Source: JAADHY01 sp964428935 (GTDB lineage: Bacteria; Planctomycetota; Planctomycetia; Planctomycetales; Planctomycetaceae). Taken from it: a DNA stretch of 7,467 nt. Location: contig CAYSAG010000258.1 in NCBI GenBank assembly GCA_964428935.1, positions 1 through 7,467 on the forward strand. The letters are read 5' to 3'. Within the stretch, counting starts at the first letter, position 1, and each line of letters opens with the position of its first letter. The notes below the pieces were generated by a model. It saw only the letters and a program-made list of their open reading frames with translations, ran no database searches and was not told the origin of the DNA. Of this stretch, positions 1 through 5,812 are shown in pieces. Made by a program: the position numbers and the translations under genes.

Positions 1-905
1 CACAGCTTGGGGCAAGCTCGCGGTTGTTTCACGACGCGGCCGCCCGGCGTGTAGATCATGGGCTCGGGAGTGCTCCACGTTCGTCCGCCGTCCTGGCTGT
101 AGGTCTGACAGGGGAAGCCCAGCGTCGTGCGGTAGACGCAGAAGAGCCGCTCGCCGCCCAGCGGCACCAGGTTGTGTTCCTCTTGGACCGTCCCGAACTT
201 CGGGTTGCGAATGCCGTGCTCGCCGACCGGTCGCATTTCCCACCGCACTTTGTCCACGTCCCGCTCGGTCAGCACGTTGTCGCTGGTGAACAGCCAGCCT
301 TCGCTGTCTTTCAAGAAGTACTGGCCGAGCTTCGTGAAGGCGAAGTAGACCCGACCCTGCTCGGACTTCGGCTTGTCAATGCCCCAAAACATTTGGACCA
401 GTCGGCCGTCGCGGACCAGCCGGTCGCAGGCTGTGCGCCGCAAGGGCAGACGCACGCGTCGCTGGGACCACGTTCGTCCGCCGTCGTCGGTAAACTTGTA
501 GACGTACCAGCCGTGGGTGTCGTCGCGTCCCAAGTGCACTCGGTCGCCGTTGTACGTGTAGAAGGCGTACACGCGTCCGAACGACGTTTTCAGCGGCACC
601 GCCCACGACGCTTCCGGACCAGCCGACGGCTCAATGTCGACCAATGGCGACCAGGTGCGACCCTGGTCGCGGCTGACGGTCGAGACGACGTGTTGGCCTT
701 TCTGACCTTCGCGTCCCGGCCCGGTCGTCAGCACACACAACCAACTTCCGTCGTCCAGAACGACGACGTACGGCTGGTCGCAGTAGCCTTCGTCGGGAAT
801 GCGGTGTCCCAGCCGGAGGTTGCGTGCGTCGGCCGCCCGAGCGGCTCCAGCCGCAACGACCAGCCAGCCGGTCGCCAAAGCCACCAGGAACGGGTGACGT
901 TTCAT
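1..905 (-). CDS. Secreted sialidase-like BNR/Asp-box repeat protein (C-terminus outside the window)
   Basis: The first 301 residues are present and the gene runs off the left edge. The start ATG (903-905) has an AGGAGGG Shine-Dalgarno 8 nt upstream. Residues 1-24 form a Sec signal peptide: MKRH, a hydrophobic core (FLVALATGWLVVAAGAA) and an ARA|A cleavage site, so the product is probably exported. Three Asp-box motifs are seen: SRDQGRTW (78-85), TDDGGRTW (139-146) and SQDGGRTW (270-277). These mark the beta-propeller fold of sialidases (neuraminidases) and BNR-repeat proteins. An RIP triplet (residues 35-37) resembles the F/Y-RIP motif that carries one arginine of the catalytic triad in true sialidases. 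The other triad arginines and the nucleophilic Tyr/Glu pair cannot be assigned in the partial protein, so enzymatic activity and substrate are open. It is divergent from selB and probably functionally unrelated to it. Family assignment is firm; specific function is not. Confidence 0.88.
   Translation of the reverse strand, partial: MKRHPFLVALATGWLVVAAGAARAADARNLRLGHRIPDEGYCDQPYVVVLDDGSWLCVLTTGPGREGQKGQHVVSTVSRDQGRTWSPLVDIEPSAGPEASWAVPLKTSFGRVYAFYTYNGDRVHLGRDDTHGWYVYKFTDDGGRTWSQRRVRLPLRRTACDRLVRDGRLVQMFWGIDKPKSEQGRVYFAFTKLGQYFLKDSEGWLFTSDNVLTERDVDKVRWEMRPVGEHGIRNPKFGTVQEEHNLVPLGGERLFCVYRTTLGFPCQTYSQDGGRTWSTPEPMIYTPGGRVVKQPRACPKL
75..92 (-). repeat. 18-bp direct repeat, copy 1 (encodes third Asp box)
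   Basis: An exact 18-bp sequence, CCACGTTCGTCCGCCGTC on the plus strand, recurs at 468-485. On the coding (minus) strand it encodes DGGRTW of an Asp box. The flanking bases differ, so the identity is confined to the motif. Confidence 0.85.
468..485 (-). repeat. 18-bp direct repeat, copy 2 (encodes second Asp box)
   Basis: This is the second exact copy of the 18-bp sequence found at 75-92, encoding DGGRTW of residues 141-146 of the sialidase-like protein. The first Asp box (DQGRTW, residues 80-85) uses different codons and does not match at DNA level. Confidence 0.85.
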
Positions 906-913
906 GTTCCATG

Positions 914-920
914 CCCTCCT
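914..920 (-). promoter_or_regulatory. Shine-Dalgarno of the sialidase-like gene
   Basis: On the minus strand this reads AGGAGGG, with 8 nt to the ATG at 903-905. It decides the start: the other nearby ATG (910-912 on the minus strand) is out of frame and too close to the ribosome-binding site. Confidence 0.8.
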
Positions 921-921
921 T

Positions 922-959
922 CTTTGAGCAAAAGCGACGGCTTTGAACAAAGGCGACGG
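922..959 (-). repeat. Tandem pair of 19-bp units, each with a TTTG-NN-CAAA dyad
   Basis: Two adjacent 19-bp units with no spacer lie here: 922-940 (CTTTGAGCAAAAGCGACGG) and 941-959 (CTTTGAACAAAGGCGACGG), matching at 17 of 19 positions. Each contains the inverted repeat TTTG-NN-CAAA; in the second unit the arms extend to CTTTG-AA-CAAAG. The pair sits immediately upstream of the Shine-Dalgarno of the sialidase-like gene on the minus strand. It is AT-rich in the middle compared with its surroundings. It could be a double operator, a leader RNA element or a simple recent duplication. The repeat is directly visible; any regulatory role is inference. Confidence 0.7.
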
Positions 960-1249
960 CAAGCGGAAAAGACCGCACCGACTGGACGCTCCGGCCGCCG
1001 AGGCCTCTCGGGCCTGGAGGGCCGCAGACGTGTCGGAGTGGCGCCTCTGCTGCCGCGGCCCACGTGGGGCGCCGCGACGTCGCTGCGTCACCGACCGTCA
1101 GCCGCGCGGCCACCGAGCGTTTTTGCTATTGTTTCGTACCAAAGCACCGAGTCAGAAGCCAGCGACAGCAGGAAACGCCGCGGACGGCAGTGGCCTGGTG
1201 CGTCGTTCGGGACGCGTGAGTACTCTTCTCTGACCAGACACAGACGCCC
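960..1249. other. Divergent intergenic region rich in GC palindromes
   Basis: No credible gene is seen here. Direct inspection shows a small hairpin AGGCC-TCTCG-GGCCT (1001-1015) and a stem GTGGCGCC (1038-1045) pairing with GGCGCCGC (1068-1075), with one G-U pair. Inside its loop are two overlapping perfect palindromes, GCCGCGGC (1052-1059) and CCCACGTGGG (1059-1068). A comparatively AT-rich patch occurs at about 1119-1145. The region must hold the start signals for selB and the divergent sialidase-like gene. I looked for a tRNA-Sec on both strands and found no T-arm or acceptor stem of the right form. Confidence 0.6.
1124..1132 (+). promoter_or_regulatory. Possible extended -10 promoter element for selB (weak)
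   Basis: TGCTATTGT resembles the extended -10 consensus TGnTATAAT and lies in the only AT-rich patch between the divergent genes, about 117 nt before the selB ATG. No acceptable -35 hexamer is seen 16-18 nt upstream. This is a guess from composition and a partial match. Confidence 0.25.
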
Positions 1250-3187
1250 ATGACCAACGAGCCACTCCAGGACATTCTGATTGGCACGGCCGGACACATC
1301 GACCACGGCAAGACTCAGCTCGTGCGCCGGCTGACCGGCATCGACACCGACCGTCTGCCGGAAGAGAAAGCACGCGGCATTTCCATTGACCTGGGGTTCG
1401 CCCACTGGCAGGCCGAGGGCTTTCGGTTCGGCATTGTCGACGTGCCGGGGCACGAACGGTTCATCAAGAACATGGTGGCTGGAGCCAGCGGCGTGGACAT
1501 GGCCTTGCTGGTCGTCGCGGCCGACGACGGCGTCATGCCGCAGACTCGCGAGCACCTGGACATCATGCAGTTGCTCGGCCTCCGGGCCGGCTTGGTCGCC
1601 ATTACGAAAATCGACCTGGTGGAACCGGAGTACGTGGAGCTGGTGGAGGACGAGGTTCGCGAACTGACGAAGGGAACGTTTCTGGAAGGCTGCCCGGTGG
1701 TCCGCGTCTCGTCTCACACGGGCGAAGGGTTCGACCGGCTGAAGGCGGCCCTGCTGCAGGTGGCCCGGCAAATCGAGCGGTCGAGGCCGTTGGAGCTGTT
1801 TCGCATGCCCATTGACCGCTCGTTGTCCATTCCGGGACACGGCACGGTTGTGACCGGCTCGGTTGTGAGCGGTCAAGTGCAGGCCGGCGACACGCTCGAG
1901 CTCTTGCCGGCGCAGCGGACGGTGCGGGTGCGCAGCGTCCAAAATTACGGTGTGTCGACCGAACTTTCAGGCCCCGGACGCCGCACGGCCATTAACCTGG
2001 CGGGCGTGCGTCAGGAGGAAGTCGAGCGGGGCATGGAAGTGGCCACGCCCGGTTTCCTGGTGCCCAGCCGGCGACTGGTGGTGCACGTCCAGTGCTTGAG
2101 CAGCTCGCCCAGCCCGCTGAAGGACCGCATGGAGCTGAGCCTTCACATTGGGACGGCTGAAGTGTTGGCTCGCCTGGTGACGAAGGGACGTGCGTTGAAA
2201 CCGGGCGAGAGCGGCCACGCGGAGTTGCGCACGCACCGGCCGGTGGTGGCGGTGCACGGCCAACGTTTCATTCTGAGAAGGCCGTCGCCGCCGCTGACCG
2301 TGGCCGGTGGCCGAGTGCTCGACCCGTGTGCCCCACCACGCCGTCGAATCAAAGACTTGACGGGTTACGCCGAAGCCTTCGGTCACCCCGACCCGCAGCG
2401 TCGGCTGGCTGCTTTGCTGAAGGAAAAGGACGCCGTGCCCGACGAGCCGTTGGAAGCGGCCAGACGCGTTGGTGTCTCCCCTTCGCAGTACGGCGAATTG
2501 GTGGAACGGCTTCGGCGTCAGGGCGAGCTGCTGTTGGTGGGCGACGCGGACCGTCCCTTGCTGGTCCACCGTGAGCGGCTGCAGGCGCTGTCGGCGGCCG
2601 TCTTGAGAACCGTCCGAGACGAAGTGGCTCGCCACCAGCCTCGCCGTTCGCTGCCCAAAGCCACCCTTTTGACGGCCTGCCGCGAGCTGGCTCCACTGCC
2701 CTTGCTGGAAGCCGTGTTCGAGAAGCTGGTGGCGGAGAAGCAGCTCGTGCGGGTCGGCCAGAACTTGGGTCCGGCCGACGCGCAGGTCCGGCTGACGCGG
2801 CAGCAGTCGGCGTTGTTGCAAGAGATTTTGGAACGTACGGCAGCCGGAGGACTGGCACCGCCCACCACCAAGGAACTGGCGGCTCAACTCAACGTCAAAC
2901 TGCAGGACGTGCAGGCCTTGCAGCAACTGGCCGCCGAAGAAGGACTGTTGGTGCGTGTCGGCGAGGGACTGTACTTCACGCCGGAGTCCCTGGAACGGGC
3001 TCGGCAGGTCTGCGAGCAACTGTTCGCCCGCCAGCCCGAACTGACCGTCTCGCAACTGCGCGAGGCGTGGGGTGTCAGTCGGAAGTTCTCGGTTCCCGTG
3101 TGCGAGTACTTCGACAAACTGCAGGTGACGGTTCGAAAAGGAGACGTCCGCGTAGCCGGTCCCAACCTGCACCAGCCGTTGGTCTGA
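1250..3187 (+). CDS. selB: Selenocysteine-specific translation elongation factor SelB
   Basis: SelB is the GTPase that carries selenocysteyl-tRNA(Sec) to the ribosome and recognises the SECIS hairpin of selenoprotein mRNAs through its C-terminal winged helices. At 645 residues it is slightly longer than the E. coli protein (614). The N-terminal GTPase domain shows G1 GHIDHGKT (15-22), the SelB-type switch I RGISIDLGFAH (42-52), G3 DVPGH (64-68), G4 TKID (119-122) and an SSHTGEG G5-like segment. Domain II follows with FRMPIDRSLSIPGHGTVVTG. The last winged helix is clear near the C-terminus (LTVSQLREAWGVSRKFSVPVCEYFDK, then KGDVRV), the SECIS-binding region in characterised SelBs. The ATG start places G1 at the usual distance from the N-terminus; no good Shine-Dalgarno precedes it. 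It lies upstream of selA, the reverse of the E. coli order. Identification is secure. Confidence 0.97.
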   Translation: MTNEPLQDILIGTAGHIDHGKTQLVRRLTGIDTDRLPEEKARGISIDLGFAHWQAEGFRFGIVDVPGHERFIKNMVAGASGVDMALLVVAADDGVMPQTREHLDIMQLLGLRAGLVAITKIDLVEPEYVELVEDEVRELTKGTFLEGCPVVRVSSHTGEGFDRLKAALLQVARQIERSRPLELFRMPIDRSLSIPGHGTVVTGSVVSGQVQAGDTLELLPAQRTVRVRSVQNYGVSTELSGPGRRTAINLAGVRQEEVERGMEVATPGFLVPSRRLVVHVQCLSSSPSPLKDRMELSLHIGTAEVLARLVTKGRALKPGESGHAELRTHRPVVAVHGQRFILRRPSPPLTVAGGRVLDPCAPPRRRIKDLTGYAEAFGHPDPQRRLAALLKEKDAVPDEPLEAARRVGVSPSQYGELVERLRRQGELLLVGDADRPLLVHRERLQALSAAVLRTVRDEVARHQPRRSLPKATLLTACRELAPLPLLEAVFEKLVAEKQLVRVGQNLGPADAQVRLTRQQSALLQEILERTAAGGLAPPTTKELAAQLNVKLQDVQALQQLAAEEGLLVRVGEGLYFTPESLERARQVCEQLFARQPELTVSQLREAWGVSRKFSVPVCEYFDKLQVTVRKGDVRVAGPNLHQPLV

Positions 3188-3383
3188 GACGGCCGCAGGG
3201 AGACGGGCCGAGCAGCGCGTGGCTGGTGGGCTGCAGCGAGCAAGCGACGGCGGCGAGCTGGAGGCGGACCTCGGGCACCCCACCGTGGCCGCTCAAGGCC
3301 CGACGGCCAGGCTGGAGCCTGCCGGCGTGGACTCGACGTCGTCGAATTCGTCGTCACGTCCAAGCACAAGGGAGGAACGGACC
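3188..3383 (+). other. selB-selA intergenic gap (196 bp)
   Basis: The selA reading frame stays open back to an ATG at 3219, but the extra residues are low-complexity and unlike any SelA N-terminus, so I treat this as non-coding leader. A weak long-range pairing GGTGGG (3225-3230) with CCCACC (3279-3284) and a short CGGCC/GGCCG pairing just after the selB stop are visible. No U-tract terminator is present, so co-transcription of selB and selA is likely. No tRNA-Sec is found here. Confidence 0.55.
3371..3375 (+). promoter_or_regulatory. Shine-Dalgarno that sets the selA start
   Basis: GGAGG (within AGGGAGGAA) lies 8 nt before the GTG at 3384. It favours this GTG (or the adjacent in-frame GTG at 3387) over the ATG at 3219, which would add 55 residues with no similarity to SelA. 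Confidence 0.75.
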
Positions 3384-4850
3384 GTGGTGGACAACGTCGA
3401 CTCCAATCCACAGCACGACCAGCCGCGTCGGGACAGTGAGCTGCTTCGGCTGGTGCCGTCGGTCAACCAGGTGCTGCAACAGCCGGACGTGCAACCGCTG
3501 GTGGACGAGGCGGGGCGTCGAGTGGTGGTCGGGTGGGTGCGGGAGGAGTTGGAAGCGGTCCGCCGCCGTTTGCTCGAACAGAACCCAGACCCTGCAGGGG
3601 TCGAGCGGGACGAGCTGCTGGAGGAAACGTTGCGGCGGCTGCACCAGCGAGCGGCTCGGGAAAAGCGTCGGCGGCTGGTGGGCGTGGTGAACGCGACGGG
3701 CGTTGTGCTCCACACCGGACTGGGGCGAGCGTCTCTGTCCGCGGCCGCTCGCTCCGCGCTGGCCGAACTGGCCGGGGCGTGCAACGTGGAGGTCGACTTG
3801 GAGACGGGCGAGCGGAAGTACCGCGGTTACCAGCTCCGGGCGGCCTGGCAAGTTTTGACGGGGGCCGAGGACGTGCTGGTGGTCAACAACAACGCGGCCG
3901 CCACTCTGCTGACCTTGCAGGTGCTGTGCGCCGGGCGCGAAGTGCTGATTTCGCGAGGCCAGCTGATTGAAATTGGGGGCTCGTTTCGTCTGCCAGAAAT
4001 TTTCGAGCTGAGCGGAGCGGTGTTGCGGGAAGTGGGCACGACGAACCGGACTCGCCTGTCGGACTACGAACGGGCGGTCGGTCCCGAGACGGCGGCCATT
4101 CTTCACGTCCACACGTCCAACTACCGAATTGTGGGTTTTTGTCAGTCGGTCCCGGTGGAGGATTTGGTGCGACTGGGACGGCGTCACCAGTTGCTGGTCG
4201 TCGACGACATTGGCAGTGGAGCCGTGGTCGACGTGACTCAGTGGGGCTTGCCGGAAGAGCCGTCGTTTGCCCGGAGCCTGGCGGCCGGGGCCGACTTGGT
4301 GCTCGGCAGCGGCGACAAGCTGCTCGGCGGTCCTCAGTGTGGAATCATTTCGGGCCGGGCGGAGTTGGTCGAGCGGTTGCGGTCCCACCCGCTGGCCCGC
4401 GCCGTTCGCGTCGACAAGCTGACGCTCGCCGCACTGTCCGCCACGTTGGACTCGTACTTGCGTGGCACGGCCCGGGACGAAGTTCCCGTGTTGCGAATGC
4501 TCACCGCGTCACTGGACGAGCTTCGCCGACGGGCGGAAAAAATCGTCGCCGAGGCCGGAGACTGCTCACCGCTGCAGCTCCAAATCCAAACCGACACGGC
4601 TCTGGCTGGCGGAGGCACGCTGCCAGGCGTCGAGCTGCCGACGGCCGTCATTTGCGTCAAAGACCCGCGGCGGTCGGCTCAGCATTTGGCTCAGGCGTTG
4701 CGGTGCGGAACCATTCCCGTTTTCCCGCGTGTCCGTGAGGACCAAGTGCTGTTGGACTTGCGAAGCGTCTTGCCCGACGACGACTCGCGCTTGGCGCTGG
4801 CTCTGCGCTTGGCCGCTCGCGCCGGCCAGGCGGCAGGACAGCACCAGTGA
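3384..4850 (+). CDS. selA: L-seryl-tRNA(Sec) selenium transferase SelA
   Basis: SelA is the PLP-dependent enzyme that converts Ser-tRNA(Sec) to Sec-tRNA(Sec) using selenophosphate; the E. coli enzyme is a decamer. From the GTG start the protein has 488 residues, against 463 in E. coli, with about 15-20 extra polar residues at the N-terminus. The family's N-terminal segment is present (LRLVPSVNQVLQQPDVQPLVDE), then VVNATGVVLHTGLGRASLS, NNNAAATLLTL, RGQLIEIGGSFRLPEIF, GTTNRTRLSDYE, HTSNYRIVGF and VVDDIGSGAVVD (Asp 274/275). The PLP-binding lysine lies in GSGDKLLGGPQ and is Lys 312 by this numbering, matching Lys295 of E. coli SelA. It follows selB with the same orientation. No frameshift or missing catalytic residue is seen. 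The only uncertainty is GTG 3384 versus 3387 as start. Confidence 0.95.
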   Translation: MVDNVDSNPQHDQPRRDSELLRLVPSVNQVLQQPDVQPLVDEAGRRVVVGWVREELEAVRRRLLEQNPDPAGVERDELLEETLRRLHQRAAREKRRRLVGVVNATGVVLHTGLGRASLSAAARSALAELAGACNVEVDLETGERKYRGYQLRAAWQVLTGAEDVLVVNNNAAATLLTLQVLCAGREVLISRGQLIEIGGSFRLPEIFELSGAVLREVGTTNRTRLSDYERAVGPETAAILHVHTSNYRIVGFCQSVPVEDLVRLGRRHQLLVVDDIGSGAVVDVTQWGLPEEPSFARSLAAGADLVLGSGDKLLGGPQCGIISGRAELVERLRSHPLARAVRVDKLTLAALSATLDSYLRGTARDEVPVLRMLTASLDELRRRAEKIVAEAGDCSPLQLQIQTDTALAGGGTLPGVELPTAVICVKDPRRSAQHLAQALRCGTIPVFPRVREDQVLLDLRSVLPDDDSRLALALRLAARAGQAAGQHQ

Positions 4851-4923
4851 GGTTCGCTTGTGCAAGAGGGGGCGCGGACGAAACGCAAGTCTCGAGCTTG
4901 TTCGTTGGAAGGACCGGGCAACC

Positions 4924-5418
4924 ATGGCAAACGAAAAGCAGTTCAAACCCAAAACCATGTTCGTGTGCACTCGTGGCGTCCGGGAGTACCGCGAGACGAT
5001 TGACGAGTGGGTTCACGCGGACGACGTGGTTCTGGAAGTCGGTTGCGAATGGGGAACGACCACGGCCTTAATCGCTCAGCGGTGCAAAGAGGTCATTGGA
5101 ACGGACATTAGCGCGGAGTGCATTGAGCGAGCCAGACAGCGACACCCCGACATTCGTTTCGAAGTGCTCGACGCTTTCGACGTCCGCGAAGTGCTCGCTC
5201 TGGGGAAGCAGTTCACGAAAATCTACGTCGACATTTCTGGGCTCTCCGGCTACCGCTCGCTGCTGGACGCCATTTGTTTGCTCCAAATGTACGCGACGGT
5301 CCTTCGACCGGAAGCCATTGTGGTCAAGAGCGGCGCGCTGAAACATTTTGCGTCGCACTGCGTGGCTTGGCGGTCTGCGGGAAAGGGGGCGACTCGGACC
5401 GGTCTGAGCGAAACGTGA
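4924..5418 (+). CDS. Class I SAM-dependent methyltransferase, substrate unknown
   Basis: This 164-residue protein starts at ATG 4924, with GGAAGGA (4907-4913) 10 nt upstream, 73 bp after the selA stop. It shows the Rossmann-fold methyltransferase signature: motif I VLEVGCEWGTTTALIA (36-51), motif II acidic loop VIGTDIS (57-63, Asp61), FEVLDAFDV (79-87) and a motif IV-like strand KIYVDISGLSG (99-109). A helix and the strand EAIVVKSGALKH (130-141) follow. It is short for a class I enzyme and has no added substrate-binding domain, signal peptide or membrane segment, so it is presumably cytoplasmic. The IYVD and VVKSG strands loosely recall fibrillarin/FtsJ-type RNA methyltransferases, but I cannot place it in a named family. 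The final 15 residues are polar and low-complexity. Same-strand proximity suggests possible co-expression with selA. Methyltransferase fold is firm; function is unknown. Confidence 0.85.
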   Translation: MANEKQFKPKTMFVCTRGVREYRETIDEWVHADDVVLEVGCEWGTTTALIAQRCKEVIGTDISAECIERARQRHPDIRFEVLDAFDVREVLALGKQFTKIYVDISGLSGYRSLLDAICLLQMYATVLRPEAIVVKSGALKHFASHCVAWRSAGKGATRTGLSET

Positions 5419-5453
5419 CGGCGTCGGACGACGGAACGAGTTGTTCGGCGCGG

Positions 5454-5487
5454 CCGGAAGGTTCTCGCCGGCACGGGAACGTTCCGG
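5454..5487. terminator. Imperfect hairpin downstream of the methyltransferase gene
   Basis: CCGGAA (5454-5459) pairs with TTCCGG (5482-5487). After one G/G mismatch, GTTC (5461-5464) pairs with GAAC (5477-5480). After a 3-nt bulge, CCG (5468-5470) pairs with CGG (5474-5476) around a GCA loop, giving 13 pairs in total. It begins 35 nt after the stop codon. There is no U-tract, so it could be a U-less terminator or an mRNA-stabilising structure. The 3' half contains the palindrome GGAACGTTCC (5476-5485). Confidence 0.4.
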
Positions 5488-5594
5488 ATTTCGTCGCGTC
5501 CGCGGCGGCACGCCTGTTGCGGGCCAGAGAGGCACGAGAACTGTGTCCAGCGGGGCGGAGCGGACGCCGAAGTGGACGAAATCGCCCGGGAACA

Positions 5595-5619
5595 GCGGGT
5601 CGGCCTGTTGCCGACCCGC
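5595..5619. terminator. Perfect 10-bp stem-loop, terminator-like
   Basis: GCGGGTCGGC (5595-5604), loop CTGTT (5605-5609) and GCCGACCCGC (5610-5619) form a perfect GC-rich stem with a 5-nt loop. It lies between the methyltransferase and kinase genes. It has the geometry of an intrinsic terminator but lacks a following T-run on either strand. It is the strongest hairpin I noticed in the window. Confidence 0.5.
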
Positions 5620-5812
5620 GTCACTGCGTACGATTCGTCCGACGCCAGACCGCGCGCAGTGGCCCAGCTCCGCACGTCAGTGTGGCCGAAGCGATACAGG
5701 CTGCCAGCGCTCCGTTTCCAAAAGTCAACACGTTGTCGGCCGAATGGCGGAAGGGGTGAACCGAGGAATGACCTCGAAGGCACACGAACGAAGGGAAGAA
5801 ACGAGAAGTCTC

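Larger units (their letters stand above)
5419..5812 (+). other. Gap of about 390 bp without a convincing gene
   Basis: Frames are open here on both strands, as is usual at this GC content, but their translations are Arg/Ser/Pro-rich with no recognisable motif. The kinase frame itself is open back to position 5441. The stretch contains a short dyad CGTCG-GA-CGACG (5422-5433), the two stem-loops listed separately, and the leader of the kinase gene. No tRNA, promoter consensus or insertion sequence was recognised. Confidence 0.5.

Noticed and set aside
906..1249. A possible tRNA-Sec (selC) near the sel genes, also looked for in 3188-3383, 4851-4923, 5419-5812 and 6965-7274.
   Set aside because: No candidate has a TTCGA/TTCAA T-loop flanked by a pairing stem together with the long acceptor and variable arms.
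24..1253. A 409-residue plus-strand open frame over the sialidase gene and the intergenic region.
   Set aside because: It is antisense to a protein with a signal peptide, three Asp boxes and a strong Shine-Dalgarno; its translation shows no domain and is biased by the opposite strand's codons.
3219..3383. An N-terminal extension of SelA starting at ATG 3219.
   Set aside because: The 55 added residues do not resemble SelA, no ribosome-binding site precedes 3219, and GGAGG sits at ideal spacing from GTG 3384.
1967..4388. Long minus-strand open frames (1967-3283 and 3354-4388) opposite selB and selA.
   Set aside because: They are antisense shadows of well-identified genes with no motif of their own; Gln/Arg/His-rich translations are typical of the reverse complement of GC-rich coding DNA.
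5416..5571. The methyltransferase stop TGA as a selenocysteine codon: the frame stays open beyond it, contains CC and C residues, and a CGTCG-GA-CGACG dyad follows, in a window that encodes SelA and SelB.
   Set aside because: The extension is Arg-rich with no recognisable motif, the dyad has only a 2-nt loop unlike a bacterial SECIS, and long open frames are common here because of high GC. An ortholog alignment across the TGA would be decisive.
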